64,000 nucleotides of DNA. Source: an uncultured Acetatifactor sp. GTDB taxonomy: Bacteria > Bacillota > Clostridia > Lachnospirales > Lachnospiraceae. Made by a program: the position numbers and the translations under genes. The notes under the pieces were generated by a model. The model made no database searches, was not told the DNA's origin, and worked only from the letters and a program-made list of their open reading frames with translations. Of the stretch, positions 18,362 through 28,249 are shown piece after piece. How positions within the stretch are numbered: position 1 is the stretch's first letter; the number at the start of each line of letters is the position of its first letter. Location of the stretch: NCBI GenBank assembly GCA_947589075.1, contig CANQBS010000002.1, positions 37,656 to 101,655 on the forward strand, in the 5' to 3' direction.

Positions 18362-21300
18362 ATGTACACAGAAAAACAGCTGGAGAGAATGTTTGAAAAG
18401 TTGAAGCGTCTGGAGGATATGCTGGAGCCCCGGTTATTTTACCCTGTTGCCACCATACCCATGAAAGCATATCAGACGGACGGCCGTTATCATGAGATAC
18501 CGGAAGATTCCTGCTTTGAGCCCTGTGAGGACGGCAGGGTATTCGAGGGGGAGGGTATCTATTGCTGGTTTAAGGGAAGCTTCACTGTGCCGAAGGAGCT
18601 GGAGGGAAGAACCCTGTTTGTTTATCCCCGTTCCAGGGGTTATGAAGGAATGCTGTGGGTGAACGGAAAGCCTTACGGAAATTTCGCGTCCAAAATGATC
18701 GTACATAGCCACGGCAACCATTATTGCGATATGTTAAAGCAGGATGTCCGTGCCGGTGAAACCATTGAGATCGCCATAGAATATTACGACAATCACTACA
18801 TTAAGGGAACCCAGCCCTTTAAGATTGAAGCCCAGAGGTTTTATCGCATTCAGTATCATCCCACGGACATTTGTTTGAAGGATGAGGAGCTGGCGGAGTT
18901 TTATTTTGATCTGAAAACTGCCAACCAGATGGTGAAGGCCCTGGAAAAGAACAGCTTCCGGCGGGCTGATTTTGTACGCGCCCTGCTGCAGGTCCATGAC
19001 CTGATCTCCTATGATATTGACAATGAAGAGCCGGAGATTTTCAGAGAGCAGATCCGGCGTGGGGATGAGATCCTGAAAAAGGCGCTGCAGTCTCACAATT
19101 CCTCTTCTGCCCCTTATGCCGGCCTCATCGGTCATTCCCATATGGATACCGCATGGCTCTGGCACCGGGGAGAAACGGAGAAAAAATGCGCCAGGACCTA
19201 TGCCAATCAGATGAACCTTATGGATCAGTATCCGGAATATACCTTTGTGCAGAGCTCCGCCTACCACGGGGATATCATAAGACGCATGTATCCGGATCTG
19301 TTCGAGGATATGAAGAAACGGATCGCGGAGGGGCGCTACGAGCCCAACGGCGGCGTGTGGATCGAATGCGACTGCAATATCCCTTCCGGGGAGTATATGA
19401 TCCGTCAGTTCGTATGGGGTCAGAAATTTACCAGAAAATATTTTAATTATACGTCGGACGCCTTCTGGCTTCCGGATACCTTTGGATACAGCGCGTCCCT
19501 GCCCCAGATCATGCGGGGCTGCCGGATCCCGTATTTTTTGACCACGAAGATCGCCTGGAACGATACCAATGTGTTCCCTTACGATACCTTTTACTGGAAG
19601 GGCATCGACGGCTCCAGGGTGCTGGTGCATTTTAACCGCACCCATGTGTGGCCGGATCCCCTTACCCTTTCAAGCAATCTTCTGGAAGCAGGGGAGAATA
19701 CCATTAAGGAAAGGGCTGTTTCCAATATGCGCCTGATCTCCTATGGATTCGGCGATGGCGGCGGCGGACCGGAATTCGGCATGATCGAGATGGCAAGACG
19801 ATTGCAGGATCTGGAGGGAATGCCCAGGACAAGCCATACCACCGTAAGCCGTTTTATGCAGGAGCTGGAGAAGGAACTGGTGGAGCCTTCCACCTACAGC
19901 GGCGAGCTTTATCTGGAGCTGCACCGGGGCACCCTGACCAACCAGCACAGGATCAAGAGAAATAACAGAAAGGCGGAGTTTGCCCTTCATGATCTGGAAT
20001 ACCTGACAGTGCGGGATGCCCTGGAGCGGGGCATAGAAGCGGACAGCAGGGAGATTGAACCCCTGATGGGGGAGATGTTAGTAAACCAGTTCCACGATAT
20101 TCTGCCGGGCACCTGTATTCCCAGGGCTCATGATGAGGCTCTGCAGGCCGTTTCCCATATCATCGGAGAAGCGCAGGCAAAGAGCGGGGAGCTGTTAAAG
20201 AGGTGGGCTGACAGAAGTCCCGAAGGCAGCGAAGAACCTGCGGGAGACTGCAGCGATTGTAAGGCGGATTCCGAAAACACAGCCGCCCGGAAAACCGTAA
20301 CCCTTGTCAATACTCTTTCCTTCCCGAGAAATGACGCGGTATATCTGCCTTTTGAAGGCTATTACGCGGCGGGGGACTATCCCCAGCAGGTCATTACGGA
20401 TATGGATGGAAACAGGAAGCTTGTGGTTCTGGGGATTACGATCCCTGCCTTTGGAAGCAGGGTCCTGACCCTGACAAAGGAACGCCGGGAAAAGGCTTCC
20501 CCCTTCCATGCGGAGGGAATGACTCTGGAAACCCCGCTTTTTACGGTAAGGTTCCAGGAGAAGGGATACCTGGAATCCCTGGTGGATAAACGAAACGGCA
20601 GGGAGTTAAGGGGAGAAGGCTATGCTCTGAATACCCTGCTCATGGCGGAAGAAGTTTCCCTGGGCTGGGATAACTGGGACCTGGATGCGGACTGCGAAAG
20701 TAAATTCCGGGACTGCGCGGAGCTTCTGGAGCGTCAGGTGGCAGCGGACGGGGAAGCGGAATACAGGATCCGCTCCACTTACCGTCTGAGTCCCAAATCC
20801 ACCCTCACTCAGGATATGATCTTTTATGCTGACAGTCCGCTGATCCTGTTTGAGACCCGGATGGACTGGCAGGATGAGCACCGTTTCTTAAAGACGGCTT
20901 TTGATACCACGATCCATGCGGACAGCGCCAGCCAGGAGATACAGTTCGGCTATATCCGACGGCCCGTCAACCGCAATACAGAGATCGAAAAGGCAAAATT
21001 TGAGGTTTCCAACCATAAATATACGGATCTGTCAGAACCCCGTTACGGCGCTGCGGTGCTGAATGACTGCAAATACGGCATCAGCGTAAAGGATTCCCAG
21101 ATGCGCCTGTCCCTGCACAAGGGAGGATGTATGCCGGATTACAGGGGGGATAAGGGAATCCATGACTGTACCTACGCTTTTCTGCCCCATCTGGGAAGTC
21201 TTTCGGCAGAGACAGTGATCCGTCCCGCGTATCTGCTGAATGTGAAGCCCCTTCTGGTGGAAGGAAGTCTTCCCATGCAGAGTCTGGCAGAGCTGGACTG

Positions 21301-21538
21301 CGGCCATGTGATCATAGAGACGGTGAAGCCCATGGAGGAGAACGGAAGAGGTTTTGTGATGAGGCTGTATGAGGCGGAAGGCTCCGGGGATACAGCGCAT
21401 CTGAGCTTCCCCTTCCCTGTAAGAAAAGTTTCCCGGACTAACATGCTGGAAGAGACGGAAGAAGAGTACGGGGCGGTTCAGAGTCTTACCCTTTCTTTCA
21501 GGGCTTTTGAGATCAAGACGCTGGTGGTGGAGTACTAA
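18362..21538 (+). CDS. Alpha-mannosidase, glycoside hydrolase family 38
   Basis: A 1058-residue GH38 enzyme that releases alpha-linked mannose from glycans. The metal-binding region is IGHSHMDTAWLWH (about 257-269). The catalytic nucleophile is the aspartate in WLPDTFGYSASLPQ (about 371). The large C-terminal beta-sandwich part follows. No signal peptide is seen, so it acts in the cytoplasm on imported oligosaccharides. A non-conserved acidic insert (SPEGSEEPAGDCSDCKADS) sits near residue 620. The start is ATG 18362 after GAGGGAAA; the ORF track adds 31 residues. Confidence 0.92.
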   Translation: MYTEKQLERMFEKLKRLEDMLEPRLFYPVATIPMKAYQTDGRYHEIPEDSCFEPCEDGRVFEGEGIYCWFKGSFTVPKELEGRTLFVYPRSRGYEGMLWVNGKPYGNFASKMIVHSHGNHYCDMLKQDVRAGETIEIAIEYYDNHYIKGTQPFKIEAQRFYRIQYHPTDICLKDEELAEFYFDLKTANQMVKALEKNSFRRADFVRALLQVHDLISYDIDNEEPEIFREQIRRGDEILKKALQSHNSSSAPYAGLIGHSHMDTAWLWHRGETEKKCARTYANQMNLMDQYPEYTFVQSSAYHGDIIRRMYPDLFEDMKKRIAEGRYEPNGGVWIECDCNIPSGEYMIRQFVWGQKFTRKYFNYTSDAFWLPDTFGYSASLPQIMRGCRIPYFLTTKIAWNDTNVFPYDTFYWKGIDGSRVLVHFNRTHVWPDPLTLSSNLLEAGENTIKERAVSNMRLISYGFGDGGGGPEFGMIEMARRLQDLEGMPRTSHTTVSRFMQELEKELVEPSTYSGELYLELHRGTLTNQHRIKRNNRKAEFALHDLEYLTVRDALERGIEADSREIEPLMGEMLVNQFHDILPGTCIPRAHDEALQAVSHIIGEAQAKSGELLKRWADRSPEGSEEPAGDCSDCKADSENTAARKTVTLVNTLSFPRNDAVYLPFEGYYAAGDYPQQVITDMDGNRKLVVLGITIPAFGSRVLTLTKERREKASPFHAEGMTLETPLFTVRFQEKGYLESLVDKRNGRELRGEGYALNTLLMAEEVSLGWDNWDLDADCESKFRDCAELLERQVAADGEAEYRIRSTYRLSPKSTLTQDMIFYADSPLILFETRMDWQDEHRFLKTAFDTTIHADSASQEIQFGYIRRPVNRNTEIEKAKFEVSNHKYTDLSEPRYGAAVLNDCKYGISVKDSQMRLSLHKGGCMPDYRGDKGIHDCTYAFLPHLGSLSAETVIRPAYLLNVKPLLVEGSLPMQSLAELDCGHVIIETVKPMEENGRGFVMRLYEAEGSGDTAHLSFPFPVRKVSRTNMLEETEEEYGAVQSLTLSFRAFEIKTLVVEY

Positions 21539-21636
21539 AAAATGAATCTGGACAGACATGCTGTTTTCAGAATCAGGAAGGCATGCCTGTCAATCTGAGG
21601 GAGGATCGCGCAAGCGCTCCGGAATAGGGGAAAATC

Positions 21637-22839
21637 ATGAATGATAAAAATTCTCATTACGTCAAATTAGGCATTACCTTAGCCCTGGGGCTTTCCGCGG
21701 CAGTGGTGATTTTTTTGCTGCTTTCGCATCTGGCGGGCATCCTGAGCTTTTTCAATGTCATTGTTTCCGCCCTGCAGCCTGTGATCGTAGGGGCGGTGCT
21801 GGCTTATCTTCTTTGTCCAATCGCAAAGTTTTTTGAAAGGCATATCGGGAGGGGAAAACCAAACCGTTTTGCAAGGCCGATTTCCACGTTTCTTACCATC
21901 CTTTTGGCCTTTGCTGTCATCGCTTTGTTCTGCGCTATGGTGCTTCCCCAGCTGGCGGAGAGCGCCATCAGCCTGGTCATGGGACTCCCTGATATGGTAA
22001 AGGCACAGCTGGCAAGGCTGGAAGGGTATCTGAAGGCGGACAGCGAAGCGGCTGCCGTAGCTATGCAGATGATAGAATCGGTGGAAAATTTCCTGGTGGA
22101 CTGGATCAAAAATCATCTCCTGTCCACGATCTCCACCCTGTCCAACAGCGTCTTGTCCTTCGGTTCCATGATCATCAATCTTGTGGTTGCCGTTATCGTT
22201 GCGATCTACCTGATCCTGGACCGGGAACGCTACATAGCCCAGTGCCGGAAGCTTTTCTTTTCCATCAGCAAAAATGAACGGGCAAACGGGGTGATCATGG
22301 AGACTCTGGCTCAGGTCGACAGGATCTTCGGCGGTTTTATCTCGGGAAAGCTTCTGGATTCCCTGATCGTGGGGCTGATCTGCTTCGCCTTCCTGACCAT
22401 TGTGCGGATGCCCTATGCGCTTTTGATCAGTGTCATCGTGGGCGTGACCAATATCATACCCATGTTCGGACCCTTTATCGGCGCCATACCCAGCGCTTTC
22501 CTTCTCCTTTTGGTTTCTCCCGGAAAGTGCGTGGTATTCCTGATCTTCATCATTATCCTGCAGCAGATAGACGGAAACATCATTGGTCCCCGTATCCTGG
22601 GCAATTCCACCGGTCTTTCGGCGCTTTATGTGACGGTGGCAATGCTTTTGTTTGGAAAGCTGATGGGATTCTTGGGAATGATCATCGGCGTGCCTCTTTT
22701 CGCAACCCTGTATTATATTGTGAAGAGACTGGCTGAAGCTTCCCTGGCAAAGCAGAAAAAGCCTGTGGAGACAGAGGCCTATGTGCTGAAGGAGGAAGTA
22801 CGGGAAGCTCCCGGGGCAAAGGAAGGAAAGAAAAAATAA
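21637..22839 (+). CDS. AI-2E family transporter, second copy
   Basis: A 400-residue membrane protein of PF01594, homologous to the gene at 1239 but clearly diverged. The first helices (about 10-60 and 80-105) precede a soluble segment with DMVKAQLARLEGYLKADS. The C-terminal membrane block contains the typical GVTNIIPMFGPFIGAIPSA and GNIIGPRILGNSTGLSALYV. It ends in a Lys/Glu-rich tail. The substrate is not known. An imperfect hairpin (GACAGaCATGC/GCATGcCTGTC) lies in the gap after the GH38 gene. Confidence 0.88.
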   Translation: MNDKNSHYVKLGITLALGLSAAVVIFLLLSHLAGILSFFNVIVSALQPVIVGAVLAYLLCPIAKFFERHIGRGKPNRFARPISTFLTILLAFAVIALFCAMVLPQLAESAISLVMGLPDMVKAQLARLEGYLKADSEAAAVAMQMIESVENFLVDWIKNHLLSTISTLSNSVLSFGSMIINLVVAVIVAIYLILDRERYIAQCRKLFFSISKNERANGVIMETLAQVDRIFGGFISGKLLDSLIVGLICFAFLTIVRMPYALLISVIVGVTNIIPMFGPFIGAIPSAFLLLLVSPGKCVVFLIFIIILQQIDGNIIGPRILGNSTGLSALYVTVAMLLFGKLMGFLGMIIGVPLFATLYYIVKRLAEASLAKQKKPVETEAYVLKEEVREAPGAKEGKKK

Positions 22840-22882
22840 AAAACGCTGTTTTATTCTATATCATTGCCTTGGAAAGGAAACG

Positions 22883-23743
22883 ATGGGCGTCATGGCGGAC
22901 AGGGAAAAGATAATCGCAGAGGAAATGATCATAGAGGAAGGGGAAACCCCGGATGGAACCCCGGAGAGAATCTCGGAGAAAGAAACTCCGGGCAAAACCC
23001 CGGAGGAGCGGAAAAGGATCTGCGGCGTAGTGTACCGTCCGGCAGACGGGATGAAGCATCCGGCGGTGATCATGAGTCACGGATACAACGGTTCTTCCGC
23101 GGATTTTGAAGAGGACGGCAAATTCTATGCGGAGCATGGAATAGTCGCCTGTGCCTATGACTTCCGCGGCGGATCGGTCCGTTCCAGAAGCAGCGGAAAA
23201 AGCACGGAGATGAGCCTTTATACGGAAAAAGAGGATCTTTTAAGGGTTTATCGAACAATCGGCAGCCTGGAGTATGTGGAGAAAACAAAGATCTTTTTGT
23301 TAGGCGCAAGTCAGGGCGGCATGGTGACCGCCCTGGCCGCGGAGGAACTGGGAGAACAGGTTCCTGGCATCGTGCTCTATTTTCCTGCATTTTGTATTGC
23401 GGATGACTGGAGAAAAAAATTCCCATCTGAAAAAGCAATACCGGAAACGGTGGATTTCTGGGGCATGAAGCTGGGAAGGATTTATTTTTCCTCCATACGC
23501 GGGCTGCAGATTTTTGAGACCATCGGAAGCTATCCGGGGAATGTGCTGATCCTTCATGGAGACAGGGATCCGGTCATTCCCATGGATTATATGATCGAAG
23601 CTCAGAAAACCTATGCCCATGGGGAGCTTGTGGTCCTTCCCGGCGAGGGGCACGGCTTTTCCCCGGAAGGCGCAGGGACCTCCCGGGAACGTGTGCTCAG
23701 CTTTTTTAAGAAGAAAGTCCAGACTCTTCCTGATGATGTGTGA
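22883..23743 (+). CDS. Alpha/beta hydrolase (dienelactone hydrolase/esterase-like)
   Basis: A 286-residue cytoplasmic serine hydrolase. The nucleophile elbow is GASQGG, the acid is in LHGDRDPVIP and the histidine in GEGHGFSP, so the triad is complete. The oxyanion region is MSHGYNGSS. The N-terminal 50 residues hold a low-complexity stretch with repeated TPE/TPG units. The start follows GGAAAGGAAACG. The substrate is unknown; related proteins are esterases or peptidases. Confidence 0.88.
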   Translation: MGVMADREKIIAEEMIIEEGETPDGTPERISEKETPGKTPEERKRICGVVYRPADGMKHPAVIMSHGYNGSSADFEEDGKFYAEHGIVACAYDFRGGSVRSRSSGKSTEMSLYTEKEDLLRVYRTIGSLEYVEKTKIFLLGASQGGMVTALAAEELGEQVPGIVLYFPAFCIADDWRKKFPSEKAIPETVDFWGMKLGRIYFSSIRGLQIFETIGSYPGNVLILHGDRDPVIPMDYMIEAQKTYAHGELVVLPGEGHGFSPEGAGTSRERVLSFFKKKVQTLPDDV

Positions 23744-23754
23744 AAAGCTGAAAC

Positions 23755-24729
23755 TCAGGCTTCCTTTTCCAGGATATGAAGGAAACGTTCCCGAATGGCG
23801 GAGTCAGGAAAAGGTCCTAATTGCTCCAGATTTTCGTTGCCGATGGTTCCCCCCGCCATTTCCGCATGGCCGCCGCCTTCTCCAAGATCCTGGAGAGCCT
23901 GATTGATCAGCTTTCCCGCATGGACAGAAGGATTCTCCGAACGCACGGAGAACTTGATCTCTTTCTTGCGGTAGGAGTAAATGATAGCGATGGCCACTTC
24001 CTCCAGGCTGAGGATAAAGTCTGCCACCAGTGCGATCAGCGCGTCAGGGCAGTCGAAGGGAATGGAAGCGATTCCCACATTCCCGTATACCTCAATGTTT
24101 TCAATGGCTGAGCCGTAAGCCTTCAAGTCATTGAATTCCATGGTATTTTTTTCCAGGACGATGAGTTTTTGATGATCGACCAGGGGGAACAGATACTGGA
24201 ACATCTCAATATCCGGCATCGTGACTCCCCTTGTGAAATGAGCTGTGTCTATTTTCAAACCGTATAACAGAGCCGTGGCTACGTCCGCCGCAGGGGTAAT
24301 TCCCAGATCCCGGTAATATTGGGCGATCAGGGTAGCGCAGCTTCCCACCGTCCTGATATCCGAATAAAGGTAGGATTCCTCCTTATAGGTGGGATGGTGG
24401 TCGATGCAGGCGATCTCGTCGCCGATCAGATTCAGGATATTTCCGCCATTTTTCTGGGAGTCCACACAGATGATATAATCCTCGGGCCGCATATCCTCTT
24501 TTATTGCTGAATAAGGGAAAATCTCTATATGGAGCAGGTCTGTCATTTTCTTGGTGTTGATCTTATCGATCTTTTCATGGTAGCACAGGGTAGAAGAAAT
24601 TCCATAATGCTCCAGCAGCTTTTGAAGTCCGTAGGCGGATGCGATAGCATCCGGATCCGGGAAGTTATGTGTCTGGATGTATACCTTTTTCGTCTGACAT
24701 AGTTTTACCAGCTCCATAAATTTTTCCAT
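23755..24729 (-). CDS. DHH/DHHA1 phosphoesterase (NrnA-like)
   Basis: A 324-residue protein of the DHH phosphoesterase superfamily, whose NrnA members degrade nanoRNAs and pAp or hydrolyse cyclic dinucleotide products. The first metal motif is HNFPDPDAIAS, the DHH motif is CIDHHP, and the DHHA1 motif is GEGGGHAEMAGG. No sensor or membrane part is present. It is convergent with the hydrolase gene, with an 11-base gap. Confidence 0.88.
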   Translation of the reverse strand: MEKFMELVKLCQTKKVYIQTHNFPDPDAIASAYGLQKLLEHYGISSTLCYHEKIDKINTKKMTDLLHIEIFPYSAIKEDMRPEDYIICVDSQKNGGNILNLIGDEIACIDHHPTYKEESYLYSDIRTVGSCATLIAQYYRDLGITPAADVATALLYGLKIDTAHFTRGVTMPDIEMFQYLFPLVDHQKLIVLEKNTMEFNDLKAYGSAIENIEVYGNVGIASIPFDCPDALIALVADFILSLEEVAIAIIYSYRKKEIKFSVRSENPSVHAGKLINQALQDLGEGGGHAEMAGGTIGNENLEQLGPFPDSAIRERFLHILEKEA

Positions 24730-24876
24730 GTTGTCTTACCCTTCCTTTGTTCTTTTTATTTTCTGAATAAATTCTAATGCAGTTTTGGGCAAATATCAAT
24801 ATTTTTCAGGTAAATTCCCAAAAGTATGATCAGATATGTCTTTTAAAAGGAAGTATACACGATTTCCGGCGGTTTT

Positions 24877-25407
24877 TCAATCCTGGATTTTATAGTTCCG
24901 GCTTACAAAGTCGATCTCATCGATCCCGGCGTCGGCGTTGAGCCGCAGGGCAAGATAGAAGAAGTAATCTGACAGAAGGTTCGCAAGATCCAGAAGGAGC
25001 GGTTCCACGGCATGTCCCTGCCAGATATGGCGGTAAAGAAGCCGCACCAGTTCTTTCCCCTGAACCCGCAGGATATGGGCCATGCAGGTTTCTTCGCAGC
25101 CCTGGGGCGTTACAAAACGGCGGCATCTGTCCTTACACTGGGATCGGAGCTGTTGCGAGGCGGCAAAGAGGCGTTCCTTTTCTTCCTCTGTTACTTTAAG
25201 CTGTGTCCGCAGGGAAGGATTCATGTGGTAGATCAGTTGGCAAATCCACAATAGTTCGTTCCTGAGGTATTCATCCGATACCCGGGCGCGCAGCAGTCCT
25301 ACTCCGCTTGCCATTCTGTCGGTCATCAGTTCAAAATCACATCGCAGGTCGTCGGAGGCGTCGCTTAAAAACGGGTATGCTTCATAAGGGCTTCTGTAGA
25401 TTTCCAT
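24877..25407 (-). CDS. Probable cobalamin adenosyltransferase-like protein
   Basis: A 176-residue, all-helical protein. The C-terminal segment LLLDLANLLSDYFFYLALRLN resembles PduO-type ATP:corrinoid adenosyltransferases, which attach the 5'-deoxyadenosyl group to cob(I)alamin. It also has a CxxxC pair (GCEETCMAH). The strongest argument is context: it is the last gene of a cobalamin-riboswitch operon with BtuFCD-like importer genes. Its start overlaps the end of the ATPase gene by 26 bases, indicating coupled translation. It could instead be a corrinoid-binding helper. Confidence 0.6.
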   Translation of the reverse strand: MEIYRSPYEAYPFLSDASDDLRCDFELMTDRMASGVGLLRARVSDEYLRNELLWICQLIYHMNPSLRTQLKVTEEEKERLFAASQQLRSQCKDRCRRFVTPQGCEETCMAHILRVQGKELVRLLYRHIWQGHAVEPLLLDLANLLSDYFFYLALRLNADAGIDEIDFVSRNYKIQD

Positions 25408-26203
25408 GTTGATCCTCCCTGTTGGTCAGCGTTTCCCACCGGAGCCGGGACTTTCGCATATATCCGGGGACGTCGATCCCGAAGACCCGGCTCAGTGCTT
25501 CCGGCTCCAGGTCCGCTGTCTTTCCCAGGAAAACGGTTTTGCCCTGATCCATTAAAAGAACCGTGTCCGCAAAGGAGAAGGCCAGGTCCAGGTCGTGGAA
25601 TACGCCTATGGCAGCCCGCCCGGGCTCCCCGGTCCATTTCTTCAGATCTTCCACCAGTTCCACCTGGTATTTCAGATCCAGATGGTTGGCCGGCTCATCC
25701 AACAGGATCAGACGGGGGGTCTGGGCAAAGGTTCTGGCTAACAGCACCCGCTGAAGCTGTCCCCCGGAAAGCTCCGTGATGGGCTTGTCCCGTTCCTGCC
25801 AGAGCCCCAGCTTTTTCAGCTGCTCCTCCGCTATCCTGCGGTCCTCAGCGTCCGGAGAAGAGAAGAGCCGGCTTTCCAGGTGGGGATATCTTCCCAGGAG
25901 TACCGTTTCCATCACCGTGTAGGAAAAGGAAACGGAATGCATCTGGGTCAGCATTGCCAGATTTCTCCCTCTCTCCCGTATTGTCATGGTCCGAAGGTTT
26001 TGTCCCTCCAGTTCTATATTGCCTGAGGAGGACAGGATCCCCATGATTCCCCGAAGCAGCGTGGTCTTGCCGCAGCCGTTGGGTCCAAGGAGCGCCAGCC
26101 GCTGCCCAGGCGACAGAGTAAAGGAGATATCTTTCACCACAGGCGCTTTCCCATATCCGCAGGAAAAAGAGTCGATACGAAACATCGGATGTTCGGAAGG
26201 CAT
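25382..26203 (-). CDS. btuD: Corrinoid ABC transporter ATP-binding protein (BtuD/FecE type)
   Basis: A 273-residue ABC ATPase. Walker A is LGPNGCGKTTL, the signature motif is LSGGQLQRVLLA, and Walker B is LILLDEPANHLD. It powers import by the adjacent FecCD-type permease. The start is ATG 26203 after AAAAAGGAGG; the 37 extra residues in the ORF track belong to the overlapping permease frame. Riboswitch control points to cobalamin or another corrinoid as substrate. Confidence 0.9.
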   Translation of the reverse strand: MPSEHPMFRIDSFSCGYGKAPVVKDISFTLSPGQRLALLGPNGCGKTTLLRGIMGILSSSGNIELEGQNLRTMTIRERGRNLAMLTQMHSVSFSYTVMETVLLGRYPHLESRLFSSPDAEDRRIAEEQLKKLGLWQERDKPITELSGGQLQRVLLARTFAQTPRLILLDEPANHLDLKYQVELVEDLKKWTGEPGRAAIGVFHDLDLAFSFADTVLLMDQGKTVFLGKTADLEPEALSRVFGIDVPGYMRKSRLRWETLTNREDQHGNLQKPL

Positions 26204-26204
26204 T

Positions 26205-27200
26205 TCATTTCCTCCTTTTTCTGAAAAATACATAGAGAAAAAACGGCGCGCCGAGCAAAGCCGTGACCGCTCCCACGGGAATTTCCCTGGGGGAGGCCAG
26301 GGTTCTGGCTGCAAGGTCGCACAGGACCATAAAGCTGCCGCCCAAAACCATGCCGGCAGGCAGCGTCCGTCTGTGCCCCGCCCCGAAAAGCCTGCGGGCG
26401 ATATGGGGCGCCACCAGATCCACGAAGCCTATGATCCCGGAAAAGGATACAGCTGTGCCTGCGAGCACCGCTACAAGGGCGATCAGCCCCAGTCTGGACC
26501 GCTGTGGGTCTACGCCCATGCCCTGGGCCTGCTCATCCCCGAAGGTCATGACATCCAGCATGGATGCGCGCCTCATAAACAGGATAAAGCATAAAATCAG
26601 TACGGGACAAAGCACCGCTGGCCCTCTCCAGCCCTTTGCGGCAAAGCTGCCCATCTGCCACAGGCTGATGCGCTGGGCGTATTCTGGGAGCATGGCCGCC
26701 ATCAGGTCCATAATGGCGGAGAAAAAGAGGGAGATCACCATTCCTGTCAGCACCACTGTAACGCTGGAGAGCCTTTTGTCAAATGCCTTCGCAAGGGCAA
26801 GGGCTAGCAGCACAGTAACCAGTCCGCCTGTAAAACCGGCTGCAGGCAGAAGGAAGGTTCCGGCAAGTCCTCCGGTGAGGCCGGCGGTCATGACGGCTGT
26901 GGCTCCGAGTCCCGCCCCGGCGGAGACTCCCAGACCGAAGGGCGATGCCAGGGGATTATCCAGGGCGGACTGCATTACGGTTCCTCCCGCCGACAAAGCC
27001 GCTCCGGTTAAAAAGGCCAGCGCGACTCTGGGGAGACGAAGGCCCAGGACGAGGGCACGGATGCCCTCGTCCCCCCTTCCGGTCAGGGCTGTCAGGATCT
27101 GGACCGGAGATATGGGAACGCTCCCGACGCCGATGCCCAGAAGAACCGACAGGACAGCCAGGATCCCCAGGAGGATGGCGCCCCTCTTATACTTATTCAC
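26205..27200 (-). CDS. btuC: Corrinoid ABC transporter permease (BtuC/FecCD family)
   Basis: A 331-residue membrane protein with about ten helices. Conserved FecCD segments include LRLPRVALAFLTGAALSAGG near the N-terminus and GIIGFVDLVAPHIARRL in the C-terminal half. It overlaps the start of the downstream end of btuF by eight bases. The family also moves siderophores and heme; the cobalamin riboswitch upstream decides for corrinoid. Confidence 0.9.
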   Translation of the reverse strand: MNKYKRGAILLGILAVLSVLLGIGVGSVPISPVQILTALTGRGDEGIRALVLGLRLPRVALAFLTGAALSAGGTVMQSALDNPLASPFGLGVSAGAGLGATAVMTAGLTGGLAGTFLLPAAGFTGGLVTVLLALALAKAFDKRLSSVTVVLTGMVISLFFSAIMDLMAAMLPEYAQRISLWQMGSFAAKGWRGPAVLCPVLILCFILFMRRASMLDVMTFGDEQAQGMGVDPQRSRLGLIALVAVLAGTAVSFSGIIGFVDLVAPHIARRLFGAGHRRTLPAGMVLGGSFMVLCDLAARTLASPREIPVGAVTALLGAPFFLYVFFRKRRK

Positions 27201-28185
27201 TGTAATACTCCGGATAGATGGCGGCTGCCATTTCCTGGAGCGCTTTTACCACATTGTGGTCAGGCAGGGAGGATGCCATGTTGTCTATGTAATAGACTGC
27301 TCCTTCCTTAACGGCGGTAACCGCCTCCCATCCCGAACGGGACTTGATCTCCCCGATGGGATCGTCTATATAGTTTACATTGGTCAGGATGACATCCGGA
27401 TTGGCGTTTACCACAGTTTCTTCCGTAACTCCCAGCCAGCCGGATTCGGAAGCCAGAATGTTTTCCGCGCCCAGGAGCTCCAGCATTTCATTGAGGAAGA
27501 CTCCGCTGCCGAAGCTGTACATATACGGGGCGGCGGAGATTTCAAAATAGACGGACTTCTTATCCGTTATGGTTTTGCCGATGGCTGCGATCCGGTCTAT
27601 TTCCTCCTGCATGCTGTCGATGATCTCCTGTCCCTTTTCTTCCGCTCCGAATACCGATGCCACAAAGGCGATATCGCTTTCGATATCTGCGATGCTGTCG
27701 CTGGTGGGAACACATGCCACGCAGACCCCCAGGTCCATCAGAGACTGATAGGGATTTTCCTGGTCGTACAGGGTCATGTTGGTGACGAGCAGCAGGTCGG
27801 GTTTCAGATTCACCAGCTGTTCCATGTCCGGGGCGGACAGATCCAACACGATAGCGTCCTCCTTCAGCCCTTCGAGTCCTGCGCTGGAGGTGTCATAAGC
27901 TTCGATCTTGTCCCCGTATCCCAGGGCGACTACTGTTTCCGCCAGGGAGGGGGCCAATACTGCTATCGTGTCGATCTGAGCCGGCACCGTGATCTCGGCG
28001 CCACTGGGATCCGTAAGTGTGCGCGGAGAGGAGGGTTCTGACGTTCCGCTGTCTCCGCAGGCAGTCAGGCTCACAGCCAGGATCATGGCCATGAGCAGAC
28101 TGAATACTTTTGTCTTTGATCTTGCTTTGGATTTTGTGGTTGCTTTTGTTTTCGACTGGATTGTCGATTTGGGATTTTCCCGCAT
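27193..28185 (-). CDS. btuF: Corrinoid ABC transporter substrate-binding lipoprotein (BtuF-like)
   Basis: A 330-residue periplasmic-binding-type lipoprotein. A long basic N-terminus (Lys/Ser/Thr repeats) leads into a signal peptide with lipobox LTAC, so it is anchored outside the membrane. The mature part starts with DPSGAEITVPAQIDTIAVLAPS, typical of the PF01497 binding proteins. It is the first gene after the cobalamin riboswitch. Confidence 0.9.
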   Translation of the reverse strand: MRENPKSTIQSKTKATTKSKARSKTKVFSLLMAMILAVSLTACGDSGTSEPSSPRTLTDPSGAEITVPAQIDTIAVLAPSLAETVVALGYGDKIEAYDTSSAGLEGLKEDAIVLDLSAPDMEQLVNLKPDLLLVTNMTLYDQENPYQSLMDLGVCVACVPTSDSIADIESDIAFVASVFGAEEKGQEIIDSMQEEIDRIAAIGKTITDKKSVYFEISAAPYMYSFGSGVFLNEMLELLGAENILASESGWLGVTEETVVNANPDVILTNVNYIDDPIGEIKSRSGWEAVTAVKEGAVYYIDNMASSLPDHNVVKALQEMAAAIYPEYYSE

Positions 28186-28209
28186 TTTTTAATCCTTCCT
28201 TTCTTCCGG

Positions 28210-28245
28210 TAAAAAAGAACACCCCTCCGCATACGAGGGGTGTTT
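28210..28245 (-). terminator. Riboswitch expression-platform terminator
   Basis: On the minus strand, AACACCCCTCGTATGCGGAGGGGTGTT is followed by CTTTTTTACC. It lies between the cobalamin aptamer and btuF, as expected for transcriptional attenuation. Confidence 0.9.
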
Positions 28246-28249
28246 TTGC

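Noticed and set aside
26263-28041. 592-residue plus-strand ORF across the btuC-btuF region
   Set aside because: The minus-strand importer genes have clear motifs, starts and a riboswitch. The plus-strand frame is of low complexity and Pro/Arg-rich.
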